Below, piece after piece: positions 32,537 to 42,931 of a stretch of DNA of 64,000 nucleotides (position 1 is the stretch's first letter; each line of letters opens with the position of its first letter). The translations under genes and the position numbers were made by a program. The stretch lies in contig NZ_SDKC01000001.1 in the NCBI RefSeq assembly GCF_004123145.1, positions 3,195,501-3,259,500 of the forward strand. Direction: 5' to 3'. This stretch comes from Blautia faecicola (GTDB lineage Bacteria; Bacillota; Clostridia; Lachnospirales; Lachnospiraceae). The notes under the pieces are model-generated. The model was not told the origin of the DNA. It saw only the letters and a list, made by a program, of their open reading frames with translations, and did not search any database.

Positions 32537-32564
32537 AGAGGTGTCGCAATTTGCTAACACCTCT
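32537..32564 (-). terminator. Terminator of the restriction/defence operon
   Basis: AGAGGTGT-12-ACACCTCT followed by TTTTCTTTT on the minus strand, about 60 bases after the stop of the WYL regulator. Confidence 0.75.
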
Positions 32565-32624
32565 CCATTCTTTAATATTGACTTTACGCTTTATGCAGAC
32601 CATCTACATAAATGCAAATCTGCA

Positions 32625-33608
32625 CTATTCATTCTCTTTCATATCTTTAGTAGCTTTTGTAAGCATTTGTCTGTATTGCTCTTTCAAGCTTTCCGGTGCA
32701 AGTATCTGTACCTTGCCATTAAAGCCAAACACCCAACCGAAAAAAGTCGGACTGGCTGATACTTCGGTCTGTACCCTGAAAGAAGTCATATCATACGCAA
32801 GGGTTGTCACATCTTCTCCGAAACGGTCAACCATTGTTTTCATCAGACTGTTATCACACCGTAAATCTACAAGGACTTTCTCGCCTGAGAACATAAAGAA
32901 TACTTCCTTTGTGTAATTCTCAATATCAAAATCATCCGGCATAGGAATAATGTCTTTATCCAATATCTCCGGCTTGGAAGCAATACGGTCTACCCTGAAA
33001 TTGATAACCTTGCTTTTCTTCTCTGAATATCCGAGAACATAATAATAGTCCCCACACCAGAGAAGTTTATACGGGCTGAGCTTATACACTTCGCCCTTGT
33101 TCTTCAGAACCTTTTTCTTTAATCCGGTATAATCATAATACTGAAAAGAAATCTGTTTACCTGTATTGATGGCATCGTTTATAGCGTCAATGATATAATA
33201 TATCTGCTCATTATCCGGCTTAATTCGATTGACCACATAGTTATTACGCTTCAACTTTGCCACCTGCCCCGGACTGGTCATCGTATGTATCTTCTCAATC
33301 AGCGTTTTGCTTTTCTTCTTTGTAATAAACTTCGATGACTCCACTGCATCTATCAGCAGTTTCAGTTCCGGCAATTCAAACTTACGACTGGCTACAAAGT
33401 ATTTGCTCTGAGTAGAATGGATAGTAACAATATCCATTCCAAACTCCTGAAGTGCTGCAATGTCTTTTGTGACCGTCGTTCTATGTGCAGATATTCCGTA
33501 TTCATCATTCAATATATTGATTAACTGTGTTGTGGAAAGAGGATTCTCTTCATCGGTTCTTTCCAGTAAAATCTTTTGTAGATATAAAATCCTTGGCTTT
33601 GTTTCCAT
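32625..33608 (-). CDS. WYL-domain transcriptional regulator
   Basis: A 327-residue protein: N-terminal winged helix (residues 5-75, TTQLINILNDEYGISAHRTT) and central WYL domain (about 145-220, SPYKLLWCGDYYYVLGYSEK) with a C-terminal WCX part. WYL proteins bind nucleic acid ligands and often regulate defence operons. It is the last gene of the type I restriction block, 20 bases behind the DUF262 gene. Confidence 0.88.
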   Translation of the reverse strand: METKPRILYLQKILLERTDEENPLSTTQLINILNDEYGISAHRTTVTKDIAALQEFGMDIVTIHSTQSKYFVASRKFELPELKLLIDAVESSKFITKKKSKTLIEKIHTMTSPGQVAKLKRNNYVVNRIKPDNEQIYYIIDAINDAINTGKQISFQYYDYTGLKKKVLKNKGEVYKLSPYKLLWCGDYYYVLGYSEKKSKVINFRVDRIASKPEILDKDIIPMPDDFDIENYTKEVFFMFSGEKVLVDLRCDNSLMKTMVDRFGEDVTTLAYDMTSFRVQTEVSASPTFFGWVFGFNGKVQILAPESLKEQYRQMLTKATKDMKENE

Positions 33609-33628
33609 AGCCCGACCTTTCTAAAATA

Positions 33629-35365
33629 CTATTTAATCAAACTGTTTTTCTGCAAGTAATTGATAAAGCAATCAATCATCTTTTTATATCTGTCAATAAT
33701 ATCATTCTCGGTAAAGTCAGCCGATGTAGCCGTCAGGTCAAGAAGTTCAACAACACCTGTTCCCTCTTTTATCTGACCTTTACTGTTTGTAAATCCCTCA
33801 TAATACTTCTTCTTATCTGTAAAACGATAATCAGAAGCACGAATGTTGATTCTTTTCTCAAGTAATGCTTTATTGCCCAATGACTCTACATTTCGAGCAT
33901 CTGTTAATGAATTTTCTTTCTCGTTTCTATTCCGAGCATAAATATGTTCAATCTCAAAAGTAGTTTCAAGTGAAAGTAGTGGCTGTTTATCATTCTGATA
34001 TGCCCACCAAGCTATCATTGCTTTTGTAATTGGACGTGCATTATTGAAGCTGAAATTATCAAACATACTTCTTATAGTATCTGCATCGAACTTATATTTT
34101 GAAAATTCAACAGGCTTATCATTTACGATATTTACCATCTCAGCATACACTGGTGTTCTAAGTGCATTTACACCTGGATTTGTAATAGCATACGTCCATA
34201 TAAATCCAGTTATCTTTTGCAAGAATGTATAGAACTTCTCATCATCAAGCAAACCTTCATCATCTTTATTTTGCATAAAATATACGGATACAAAATATGT
34301 CCACATTCCGTTCGGAGCATAGTTCAATACAAAAAATTGCTTCAAAACTCTATTTGAAAATCTTTCGGTATCTTGATTGGAAACATCTTCCCAAAATTCA
34401 GCCAATACAATCAATTCCGTTAATGTATTAGTATCTTTCAAAAGGGCATAAGAATTTTTCTCATAAAATTTTCTTAAAGCTTCTGTTGTAGATGATACAA
34501 TCCCCATTTTTGCACGGACAAAATACATATATCGTGTAAACAATTCGTCCATCGGTGTACCTGAAATCGGATGGAATATTCTCTCACAAAGTTCTTCGAG
34601 CTTTTTCCATTGAGCAATAAATTCTTCTTTTTTACCCAATTTAGAAAAATGCTTATAAAACTGTGCCTTAAAAATATCCGCATCAGACAGCGGCTTTCCT
34701 CTATCATTAAGCGTTGAAAAAATACGCAACGCTGTATCCTGCGACTCAGCTTCAATCGGAAGGAGAATACAGTTATTCATAATACGGGTAGGTAAATAAG
34801 CAAAGTAAGTAGGGTATTTGGACAAAAATTCATCAATATTATTCTGGAAGAATCTGAAGTTGCAAGCGTATTTGCTTTTCATTTCTTTATTGACAATTCC
34901 TGTTCTTAATATTTCAAGAAATTCTTCCTTATCATTATCAGTAGCAACCTCAGAGTCTATCTTGAGCTGTGACATATCAGGCTCGCCAAATTCATCAGTT
35001 TTCCATAAACACTTTTCAATGTTCTGCTTTGTTGATATAGAAGCCTTGTCCTGCATATGACCGAACTTAGAATAGAACGCTCTTAAAAGCAACATAAGAG
35101 TTGTCAATCTCTGCTGTCCATCAATAACCTCTAATTTATCCTCATTTCTAAAAGTTACAATCGGACCGAGGAAATACTCGCTATTACTATCAAATTCTGT
35201 CTTTCCTTCATCGGGAATAGCAAATGAAAATATATCGTCCCAAAGCGTTCTGCATTCAGCTTCGCCCCAAGCATAAGGTCTTTGATAATCTGGTATTAAA
35301 AAGTCCGATTTTTTACTCTGAAATAAATCTTTTATTGTTTTTTGGTCAACATTTAATTTTGACAT
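33629..35365 (-). CDS. DUF262/DUF1524 protein (GmrSD-like)
   Basis: A 578-residue protein with an N-terminal DUF262 domain (IPDYQRPYAWGEAECRTLWD and the DGQQRLTTL nucleotide-binding motif near residue 80) and a C-terminal DUF1524 HNH domain (FEIEHIYARNRNE). The same two domains make up the type IV enzyme GmrSD, which cuts glucosylated or modified phage DNA. Here it is a single fused chain inside a type I restriction operon, between hsdR and the WYL regulator, and probably extends defence to modified DNA (inference). Confidence 0.88.
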   Translation of the reverse strand: MSKLNVDQKTIKDLFQSKKSDFLIPDYQRPYAWGEAECRTLWDDIFSFAIPDEGKTEFDSNSEYFLGPIVTFRNEDKLEVIDGQQRLTTLMLLLRAFYSKFGHMQDKASISTKQNIEKCLWKTDEFGEPDMSQLKIDSEVATDNDKEEFLEILRTGIVNKEMKSKYACNFRFFQNNIDEFLSKYPTYFAYLPTRIMNNCILLPIEAESQDTALRIFSTLNDRGKPLSDADIFKAQFYKHFSKLGKKEEFIAQWKKLEELCERIFHPISGTPMDELFTRYMYFVRAKMGIVSSTTEALRKFYEKNSYALLKDTNTLTELIVLAEFWEDVSNQDTERFSNRVLKQFFVLNYAPNGMWTYFVSVYFMQNKDDEGLLDDEKFYTFLQKITGFIWTYAITNPGVNALRTPVYAEMVNIVNDKPVEFSKYKFDADTIRSMFDNFSFNNARPITKAMIAWWAYQNDKQPLLSLETTFEIEHIYARNRNEKENSLTDARNVESLGNKALLEKRINIRASDYRFTDKKKYYEGFTNSKGQIKEGTGVVELLDLTATSADFTENDIIDRYKKMIDCFINYLQKNSLIK

Positions 35366-35427
35366 AATCCAATTCCTTTCTCTTCTAAGTTCTATCTTCT
35401 GAAAATTACTCCTGATACAATCAGTTT

Positions 35428-38400
35428 TTAATTCGCATATTTCTTGAAATTCTCTGCCTGCTCAAGAACTTCCTTGTAAACATCATCAATGGTTACTGGC
35501 GGATAGCCGAACTCATCAAGCAGCAATATCAAATCCACTTGCAAGTTTGCCTTAATATCATCACGGGCAGACCAATCGGTATAGCGTGACTTATCATCAA
35601 CAATCAGCTTTATCCTTTTGGAAAGTTCAATCATTTTATCGTCCGGATATTCAAACTCAAACTTCTTGGAAACTGCTTTCAAAATATCATAGAAAGCTTT
35701 TTCCTCATAATCTATTCCCATATTCTTGAAGGAGTTCTTTTCTGTTTTCAGTTCAGACAACAACTGTGCAAGCTGCTCCGCAACATCATCAAGGACTTCG
35801 TTGGCATACGCTTCATCACGACGTCGGTTATTATACTCATCAACAACTTTCTTGAGTCTGTCTGCAAATTCCACACCCATAATTTTATTAACTTTCTTAA
35901 ACTCGTCAATCGCCTGAGAAAGAAGTCTTTGAAGTATCTTGATTTTCGTATTCGGCAACTGAATAGCATTTATCTTATCCATATACTCATCGCTGAAAAT
36001 ATCCACCGATATATGCTTTCCGGTTTCAAATAATTCCTCAATGCCATCAGACTGAATTGCACCCTCAAGCATTTTGCGGACACGAGCGTTCATCTGCTCA
36101 ATATCCGGTGCATCGCCTTTTGTCAACTTGAAAAGGATAGAACGGACAGCACAATAAAAATGGATATAATCTTTATCTTCATCAGAGAATTTCTCACTTG
36201 AACTACAAAGGTTAAATGCCTGTTTCATTCTCTTGACTGCTGCCATAAATCTTCTTTCCAGTTCTTCAGACAACTGCACATACTCAACCGCACGGTTCAG
36301 GCAGGCAAGCTGTTCGGTAGGCGAACCATTGAAGAAATCACTGCTGTTAAAGTTATGGAACATCTGACCAAGAACTTCTAACTGGTCTTTTACAATCGTG
36401 ATAGACTGCTCCACACCTTCAAATTCTTCGCTCTCAAAATTTGTATATTTCTTGAGGGCAGTGTTCATGTTTTTTTTGATACCTATGTAGTCAACAATCA
36501 AGCCTTTATCCTTGCCCTCGCATACACGATTTACACGGGAAATCGTCTGAATAAGGGTATGCTGCTGAATAGGCTTATCAATGTAAATCGTATCAAGCTC
36601 CGGCACATCAAAACCAGTCAGCCACATATCTACAACAATGGCAATCTTAAAGTTTGACTTCGGATTTTTGAACTGACGGTCAAATTCTTTCCTATCCTCT
36701 TTTGTGCCAAGCATATCAAAGAGGTCTTTTTCATCATCTTTATTACGAGTCATAACCAACTTAATTTTTTCCATTGGCTTCAACTCTTTTTTATCTTTTT
36801 CACTCAGAACAACCCCGTCATCACAAATCTTCTTTTCTGTCCATTCCGGTCTGAGTTCCTTTACTATTTTATAGAAATCGTATGCTATATTTCGGTTGGA
36901 ACATACAAACATTGCTTTGCCTGCTACAGTTGCACCTTCTGCCACACGGGTTTCATAATGTTTGATAAAGTCCTCCGCAACAGCACGAAGTCTGTCAGGG
37001 TCGCCAATAATAACCTCCATTTTGGCAACTGCCTTCTGGCTTTCTTCTACTTGATGTTCATTTGCTCCCTCAAGCTCACACTGTGCATAATATTCTTCAA
37101 TCTGTCTTACCTTGTCCTGATTAAGCATAACCTTAGCTGCACGACCATCGTAAACAAGATTAACTGTAATACCGTCCTTAACAGCTTCCGTCATTGTATA
37201 TGCGTCTACAACACCACCAAAGACTTCGATTGTTCCATCAACCGGAGTTCCGGTAAATCCAACATAAGTTGCATTTGGTAAAGAGTCGTGCAGATACTTG
37301 GCAAAGCCATAGGTTTTCTGAACACCTGACTCTGTAATCTTAACCTTTTGGTCGAGATTGATTTGGCTTCTGTGTGCTTCATCAGAAATACAAATAACGT
37401 TCGTTCTGTCTGTAAGAAGCTGCAAATCCTCTGTAAATTTCTGAATGGTAGTCAGATAAACACCGCCACTCTCTCGTCCCTGAAGCTCCTCACGAAGTTT
37501 CTCACGGGACTCAATACTTACAACAGTTTCATCTCCGATATATTTCTTTGAACCTACAAACTGTTTGGAAAGCTGGTCATCAAGGTCTGTTCTGTCCGTA
37601 ATAATAAGAATAGTCGGAGAAGAAAAGTATTTGCTTTTCATCAGCATACGGGTAAGGAAAAGCATTGTATAACTCTTGCCGCAGCCTGTCGCTCCGAAGT
37701 ATGTACCACCTTTACCATCTCCTTCAGGGCGAAGATGAGCCTTGATATTCTCATACAATTTATTTGCCGCAAAGAACTGTGGATAACGGCACACTATCTT
37801 CAAATCCTTATCTGAGTTATCCGGAAAATAAATAAAATCTTTGATAACTTCAAGTAAACGGTCTTTTCGGAAAAGTCCTTTTACCATTGTCACAAGGGAA
37901 TTGATACCGTCCAGTTCTTTATCGTCTGAGTTTATCTTTCTCCACGCATAGAAGAAATCATACGGGCTGAAGAAAGAACCATATTTATTATTTGCTCCGT
38001 CACTGATAACAACAAACGCATTATATTTAAAAATCTCCGGAATATCTCTACGGTAACGAATTGTAAGCTGCTTATATGCGTCCATTATGGTCGTATTCTC
38101 TTGTACCGCACTCTTAAATTCAAGAACAACAACAGGAATACCATTTACGAACACAATGCCATCCGGAATACGCAACTGATTATTTACGCCTTCAATTTCA
38201 AACTGATTAACCACTTTGAAAATATTGTTTTCGGGAGTGTCGAAATCAATAAGTTCAATATAGAGGTCTTTCTGCGTTCTATCCTCACGATTAAGAATAA
38301 ATCCATCGCAGAGCAACTTAAATACAGCTTTGTTTGCTTCATAAATCGTACCGGAAATATTACGCAGCATTAGAATGACACTATCCACCTCACTCGGTGT

Positions 38401-38568
38401 AATACCGTCTTTCGCATACCGATTATAGAGGTATTGCTTCAGGTCGTCCGTAAGCAGAACCTCTGTCCTTTCTCTGTGTATCTGGTCGCCACTGACATAG
38501 GTGTACCCCTCGTCTTTGAACAACTCCATTATTGACATTTCCAATGCGTGTTCATTAAAATTTGCCAT
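35428..38568 (-). CDS. hsdR: Type I restriction enzyme R subunit
   Basis: A 1046-residue HsdR. The N-terminal nuclease has RIPDGIVFVNG and VVLEFKSA (Asp and Glu-x-Lys of PD-(D/E)XK, about residues 134-150). The SF2 motor shows Walker A GATGCGKS near 294, DEAH in CISDEAHRSQ and motif VI in ISRVNR. It translocates DNA and cuts far from the site when HsdMS meets unmodified DNA. ATG 38568 with AAGGAG is better than the upstream GTG. The DUF3800 gene lies between it and hsdS. Confidence 0.95.
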   Translation of the reverse strand: MANFNEHALEMSIMELFKDEGYTYVSGDQIHRERTEVLLTDDLKQYLYNRYAKDGITPSEVDSVILMLRNISGTIYEANKAVFKLLCDGFILNREDRTQKDLYIELIDFDTPENNIFKVVNQFEIEGVNNQLRIPDGIVFVNGIPVVVLEFKSAVQENTTIMDAYKQLTIRYRRDIPEIFKYNAFVVISDGANNKYGSFFSPYDFFYAWRKINSDDKELDGINSLVTMVKGLFRKDRLLEVIKDFIYFPDNSDKDLKIVCRYPQFFAANKLYENIKAHLRPEGDGKGGTYFGATGCGKSYTMLFLTRMLMKSKYFSSPTILIITDRTDLDDQLSKQFVGSKKYIGDETVVSIESREKLREELQGRESGGVYLTTIQKFTEDLQLLTDRTNVICISDEAHRSQINLDQKVKITESGVQKTYGFAKYLHDSLPNATYVGFTGTPVDGTIEVFGGVVDAYTMTEAVKDGITVNLVYDGRAAKVMLNQDKVRQIEEYYAQCELEGANEHQVEESQKAVAKMEVIIGDPDRLRAVAEDFIKHYETRVAEGATVAGKAMFVCSNRNIAYDFYKIVKELRPEWTEKKICDDGVVLSEKDKKELKPMEKIKLVMTRNKDDEKDLFDMLGTKEDRKEFDRQFKNPKSNFKIAIVVDMWLTGFDVPELDTIYIDKPIQQHTLIQTISRVNRVCEGKDKGLIVDYIGIKKNMNTALKKYTNFESEEFEGVEQSITIVKDQLEVLGQMFHNFNSSDFFNGSPTEQLACLNRAVEYVQLSEELERRFMAAVKRMKQAFNLCSSSEKFSDEDKDYIHFYCAVRSILFKLTKGDAPDIEQMNARVRKMLEGAIQSDGIEELFETGKHISVDIFSDEYMDKINAIQLPNTKIKILQRLLSQAIDEFKKVNKIMGVEFADRLKKVVDEYNNRRRDEAYANEVLDDVAEQLAQLLSELKTEKNSFKNMGIDYEEKAFYDILKAVSKKFEFEYPDDKMIELSKRIKLIVDDKSRYTDWSARDDIKANLQVDLILLLDEFGYPPVTIDDVYKEVLEQAENFKKYAN

Positions 38569-38598
38569 TGCGTTCACTCCTTTTATACGCTCTGTGTT

Positions 38599-40113
38599 TT
38601 ATAAAATATCAGCAAAATATCTGTTCTTCTCTTTAGTAAATACAACTTGTGACGGGAATAAATTTTCTCCCATATTCGCCATTCCAATAGCCGTATATGT
38701 CCAATCACTCAATTCTTCCGGCAAGCGATAGCAAATCGGATTGCCATCATTTGAAATTGTAATCAACGGAATACCCAATTTATCCATTCCAACAGATAAA
38801 ACCATTTCCGTTTGACTGCCTTCAGCAATTTCAAGAACAGGTTGCTTCGTAATATCAAAATAAACTTTCGCTCCACGACGGTTTAGGAAATACTCCTCAT
38901 CATTTTTATCAATAAAGTCTATCGGTAATTTGCTTCGCCTGCGGTTAAAATAATCAGATAACTGCTGACAAACATATCCATTAAAATATTCGCCCTGCAT
39001 TTCAAGTTTCTCATTGATAATCTGTTCTTTGTTCTCAAAATGAGTCATATAACCAAGTAGTCCTATAAAGCATACCAAGTCATCGGAATAAATTCCTGCA
39101 TACGACTTATACCAAACATTATCCCATTCGCAAATTATCTTATATAACCTTTTATATAAGTCCAGTTGAGTTTCATTAAGCTGAAACCATTTTGCATTTA
39201 ACAGTTTTTTCTCTACTCCCTCTGCAATGGAATGATAGTGCAATTCATTACACAAGGCTTTTAACAGCTTTGAAATGATACCCGCCATCATATCCGCCAT
39301 ACGCAAGCCGCAATTATCTTTTGAATTTCCCTCTGTTACATTAGACAGCCCTATTTCACACGCAGCCTGCATTGTTCTACTGGCTTCGTTCTTCTCTCCC
39401 TCTTTATCTAAAACTAAGGCATAATTCTTAATCTGTTCTTCCTGCAAGTATTTCGCAAAACCACTAAACGGCATACGATAATCCCATTGAAATTCCGGAA
39501 TAGCTGAATTATTGTCTAAAATATGCAGTATATTTTCAAAGGCTTCATTCTCCTGCTCTTTCAGACTCATATTTGAACGGTTACATTCAATTCGTTCTCT
39601 AAAAAATCTTTTCAATTCCTCTACAAATTCTTTTGAATTATCATCATAAATACTTTGGATAACATTCTGTGGACGATACGCAACAAGAGCCTTTGTTATA
39701 GAATACTTAACTGCATCTGCATCTATAATGAAATTATTCTGATAACCTATAAAAAGTTGCAAGACTAAATATTCTATCTTACTTGCAACAGAAAAATACA
39801 ACTTGGTACTTTCATCAAAAATGGATAAGAAGTCCATTATAAACTGTGTGTTGGTTTTATCAAGCGAAGCAAATCCACATTCAAACTTCTTTTGCTTCAA
39901 AGTTGTACTTTTTAATTCGCCATTTCCATCTTTACGGTCAGCATATTTATTTTCAAAATCTTCATATTTTTTGAAAACTTCTTTTTCCTTTTCTTTCGCC
40001 CAACCAACTACAACCGTAACAAAATTATCGTAATAATTTGGAGCAGTTACGGTATTATAGTTGATTTTTCTACTGTGTTCTGACTCATCGTAATAAAATT
40101 TATATGTATCCAT
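38599..40113 (-). CDS. DUF3800-like protein in the restriction operon
   Basis: A 504-residue protein that starts MDTYKFYYDESEHSRK and later has CGLRMADMMAGIISK, the DES...and AD(x)xAG pattern of DUF3800, a family with an RNase H-like fold linked to mobile and defence loci. The C-terminal 180 residues are not recognised. It is co-directional between hsdS and hsdR, with 30 bases to hsdR, so it is expressed with the system. Activity unknown; nuclease or regulator are both possible. Confidence 0.72.
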   Translation of the reverse strand: MDTYKFYYDESEHSRKINYNTVTAPNYYDNFVTVVVGWAKEKEKEVFKKYEDFENKYADRKDGNGELKSTTLKQKKFECGFASLDKTNTQFIMDFLSIFDESTKLYFSVASKIEYLVLQLFIGYQNNFIIDADAVKYSITKALVAYRPQNVIQSIYDDNSKEFVEELKRFFRERIECNRSNMSLKEQENEAFENILHILDNNSAIPEFQWDYRMPFSGFAKYLQEEQIKNYALVLDKEGEKNEASRTMQAACEIGLSNVTEGNSKDNCGLRMADMMAGIISKLLKALCNELHYHSIAEGVEKKLLNAKWFQLNETQLDLYKRLYKIICEWDNVWYKSYAGIYSDDLVCFIGLLGYMTHFENKEQIINEKLEMQGEYFNGYVCQQLSDYFNRRRSKLPIDFIDKNDEEYFLNRRGAKVYFDITKQPVLEIAEGSQTEMVLSVGMDKLGIPLITISNDGNPICYRLPEELSDWTYTAIGMANMGENLFPSQVVFTKEKNRYFADIL

Positions 40114-40135
40114 AACTGTTCCATCTCCTTTCGGT

Positions 40136-40150
40136 TAAATGATAATTTAG
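40136..40150. repeat. hsdS inversion repeat, copy 1
   Basis: TAAATGATAATTTAG just after the stop of the complete hsdS. It is inverted relative to copies 2 and 4. Confidence 0.75.
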
Positions 40151-40154
40151 CGGC

Positions 40155-41270
40155 TTAATCAACCAAACGAGTTAAAAGCAATGACTGAAGTGCTTCCAGC
40201 TTTTTGATTTCGGACTCATTGGTAAGCCTTTGGTCAAAAAATGGCTGTATTATATTGTTGAATTTTAACATTGTTTCACTATCAGGTATTGTAATAGGGA
40301 AACTCTTTAAATTAGCTTGGTTAATCTTAGGTTGTGCAGCACCAGTAACAATCGGTGCCATATTGGTATTCGCCAAGAATAGATACAAGCTATCCTCATT
40401 AAAGCCAGATTTTCCTTTTAGTATGTGTGCGTGATTGTTTGCCCAAAACTTTCCTGAGATATGTTGTATCAATGGGTGTCCATTTTCATCGACAACATAA
40501 ATACCATCTTCACTAACAAGAAGATATTCTCCATCAAAGATATAGTCATCGACATAATCAACAATGGAAACTGCACCGTAATACGGATATATTCGTTCCA
40601 TATCAGTTCGTTCTAATGAAGAAAGCGGCTTACGCATTGAGTCGAAGAACTCCGCAATATCTTCAACGCACCCTGTTTCCCAATTAGATGGGCAAACACC
40701 GTCAAATGGGTCATAATCAACGAACCAAGACCTAAAGATAGCTTGAACTGAGTCGAGTAAATTATCATTTATCTTCTGTTTCAAAGCTATTCTGTCGGTT
40801 ATTGTCTTGTAGGCTTTCACAATATTTCTCTGCTTTTCAATATCTGGTACTGGAAGCTCAACCATACAAAGTTCATTCCAATCAAAAATCTCTCTCACAC
40901 TTCCGTGTGACTTATATCTTGCATAGCGGTCAAATTCTGGTCGGCTGAACCAAAGCATAAGATATTCAGGGTCTAATTCCTCTTTATTTTCAACTTCAAA
41001 AACTGTATAAGAGCTTGAAATGATACAATCTTCTTCATCTAAATAAGCAATAGAGATTTTCTCTCCATTTCGTGAAGTAACGGGTCCGTATGCAAACTGT
41101 CCCGTTCTAACTATCTTATAATTCGATAAATCAGTTCCTACAATATTTGCGATTGACGGAATAAATTTTTTACTTATACTTACACCAAGCAACTTTGTTA
41201 CGGCTAAATCCCTATTACGCTCGTCCACAAGTCGAATGTAATTGCCTAATATCTTATATTCTTTTTCCAT
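40155..41270 (-). CDS. hsdS: Type I restriction specificity subunit (complete copy)
   Basis: A 371-residue HsdS with two target recognition domains. The first spans about residues 5-165, then comes the central conserved helix (ITDRIALKQKINDNLLDSVQ), the second recognition domain (SWFVDYDPFDGVCPSNWETG onward) and the distal helix (NESEIKKLEALQSLLLTRLV). The codons for KINDNL form inversion repeat 2, so the second half can be exchanged by recombination. ATG 41270 is close behind GGTAGGA. It follows the recombinase gene and probably uses its transcript. Confidence 0.92.
   Translation of the reverse strand: MEKEYKILGNYIRLVDERNRDLAVTKLLGVSISKKFIPSIANIVGTDLSNYKIVRTGQFAYGPVTSRNGEKISIAYLDEEDCIISSSYTVFEVENKEELDPEYLMLWFSRPEFDRYARYKSHGSVREIFDWNELCMVELPVPDIEKQRNIVKAYKTITDRIALKQKINDNLLDSVQAIFRSWFVDYDPFDGVCPSNWETGCVEDIAEFFDSMRKPLSSLERTDMERIYPYYGAVSIVDYVDDYIFDGEYLLVSEDGIYVVDENGHPLIQHISGKFWANNHAHILKGKSGFNEDSLYLFLANTNMAPIVTGAAQPKINQANLKSFPITIPDSETMLKFNNIIQPFFDQRLTNESEIKKLEALQSLLLTRLVD
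40758..40771. repeat. hsdS inversion repeat, copy 2
   Basis: TAAATTATCATTTA inside hsdS, encoding the IND-N-L part of the central conserved helix. The following bases (TCTTCTG..) are also like those next to copy 4. Confidence 0.75.
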
Positions 41271-41280
41271 TCCTACCACC

Positions 41281-42264
41281 TTAACCAATGTATTTTCTAT
41301 GAGCAATTTTAACATTACTCTGCTTAACCATTGCATACTGCAATGTCGTATCTATTCTTCTATGCCCCAAGAGTTGCTGAAGCTGCTCTATCGGCATTCC
41401 TTTATCTATCGCCATTGTCGCAAGCGTTCGCCTGAATTTATGAGGGTGTACCTTATTTAGTCCCAATCGTTTTCCAAGCTGTCGTAACCTCACTTCAATA
41501 CCTCCGATATTCATTCGATTATACGGAGATTGTAATGATACAAAAAGTGCCGGGTTATCGTCCTTGCGACTGTTTAGATAATTCTGCAAATGTATTTTTG
41601 TTCTTGCATCAAAATATACAATTCGTTCCTTATCGCCTTTGCCGAAAACAACACATTCTCTTTCGTTAAAATCTATATCCTCACGATTTAGTAACACCAT
41701 TTCTCCGACACGCATACCCGTTGAAGCAAGCATATCAATCATTGCCAAGTCCCTGAGTTCCGTGCAATTATCCCTCATCAATTCAAGTGCTTCATCTGAA
41801 TAAGTTTCTTTAATGTTCGTTCCGGTCTTAACCTTATGTATTCGCCTGACCGGACTTTTCAAAATATAATCCTCGTCCTCAAGCCAAGAGAAAAAACTGG
41901 AAAGTATTCGTCTTATATTATCTATCGTAACTTTACTGGATTTTTTCTTAGCCTGATACTCGGTCAAATAGCAACGAATATCATCGGTCACAACATATTT
42001 GATACTCTTTCCAATGCCATCAAGCATTGACTGTATCGTTGCATTATAGTATTTCAAGGTTTTCTCAGAACAGCCCTCAATACGCTTTGCCGATAGGAAA
42101 GACTCTACTAAATTCTGTTCTGAAAGTTTCTTCTCTTTTTCTGTCTTTGTTACCTCATAATCAAAAAGTGTATGTTGCAACACCTCTTGCAATCTTTCTG
42201 TCTGTGCATTATTCAAGTAAGGTAACATTCCTTGAATAACATCTGTAATTAGGTTCTGTTTCAT
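41281..42264 (-). CDS. Tyrosine recombinase, hsdS invertase
   Basis: A 327-residue XerC/D-like recombinase: core-binding domain (about 50-150, NLVESFLSAKRIEGCSEKTL), catalytic domain with STGMRVGEMVLL, HPHKFRRTLAT and LGHRRIDTTLQYA. It is located between two hsdS copies whose recombination repeats flank it, the usual place for the invertase of phase-variable type I systems. ATG 42264 is eight bases after AGGAG. A near-palindrome GACTACCAGTGGCAGTC just upstream may be an operator. Confidence 0.92.
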   Translation of the reverse strand: MKQNLITDVIQGMLPYLNNAQTERLQEVLQHTLFDYEVTKTEKEKKLSEQNLVESFLSAKRIEGCSEKTLKYYNATIQSMLDGIGKSIKYVVTDDIRCYLTEYQAKKKSSKVTIDNIRRILSSFFSWLEDEDYILKSPVRRIHKVKTGTNIKETYSDEALELMRDNCTELRDLAMIDMLASTGMRVGEMVLLNREDIDFNERECVVFGKGDKERIVYFDARTKIHLQNYLNSRKDDNPALFVSLQSPYNRMNIGGIEVRLRQLGKRLGLNKVHPHKFRRTLATMAIDKGMPIEQLQQLLGHRRIDTTLQYAMVKQSNVKIAHRKYIG

Positions 42265-42350
42265 AGTCAATTCTCCTTTTGTTTTTTAAGAGAACGACTA
42301 CCAGTGGCAGTCCCTTGTTTTAACTCCCGCCACTGATGGGAGTTCTATCG

Positions 42351-42365
42351 TAAATGATAATTTAG
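42351..42365. repeat. hsdS inversion repeat, copy 3
   Basis: TAAATGATAATTTAG at the start of the inverted hsdS half; it encodes NDNL in the plus-strand frame. Inverted relative to copies 2 and 4. The preceding hairpin AACTCCC/GGGAGTT lies at 42329-42344. Confidence 0.75.
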
Positions 42366-42931
42366 AAGCACAAGCTGAGGCTATTTATAATGAGATGATA
42401 GCAAATAACTCTACTAATGGTACTATGTCTACTCTAGGAGAAATAAGCACAATAAAAACCGGCAAGTTAAACTCAGAAGCAGCTGCAATAAACGGAATAT
42501 ATCCCTTTTTTACCTGTTCGCAAGAAACATATCGGACAAATACTTTTTCATTTGACCAAGAAGCTGTTTTATTAGCTGGGAATAATGCAAGTGCAATCTA
42601 TCCATTGAAAATATATTGTGGAAAATTTGATGTATATCAACGAACATACGTAATATCCTCAAACAACCGTTTTGTTTCAAACAAGCAATTATATTTTGTC
42701 TTAAAACAACAGTTAAATGAGTTTAAAGGCATATCCTCTGGCACTACAACAAAGTTTCTTACAATGAAAATATTGACTCCTATACCAGTAGTAATTGCTC
42801 CAGAAGATATTGCCACTTCATTTATCAATATAACAAATAAAATATTTGAAACCATATTTCAAAATCAACGTGAAATCGAGCATTTACGCGAATTGCAAAT
42901 GATTGTTCTTGGGGAACTATCACGCGACTAA
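42354..42931 (+). pseudogene. Silent, inverted C-terminal half of hsdS
   Basis: On the plus strand, against all neighbours, the frame reads from repeat 3 NDNLEAQAEAIYNEMIANNS into a second recognition domain (STLGEISTIKTGKL, YPFFTCSQETY) and the distal helix (REIEHLRELQMIVLGELSRD), stopping within repeat 4. It has no start codon of its own that fits; inversion between repeats 3 and 4 would join it in frame to the truncated hsdS next to it. It is stored sequence information, not a decayed gene. Confidence 0.88.
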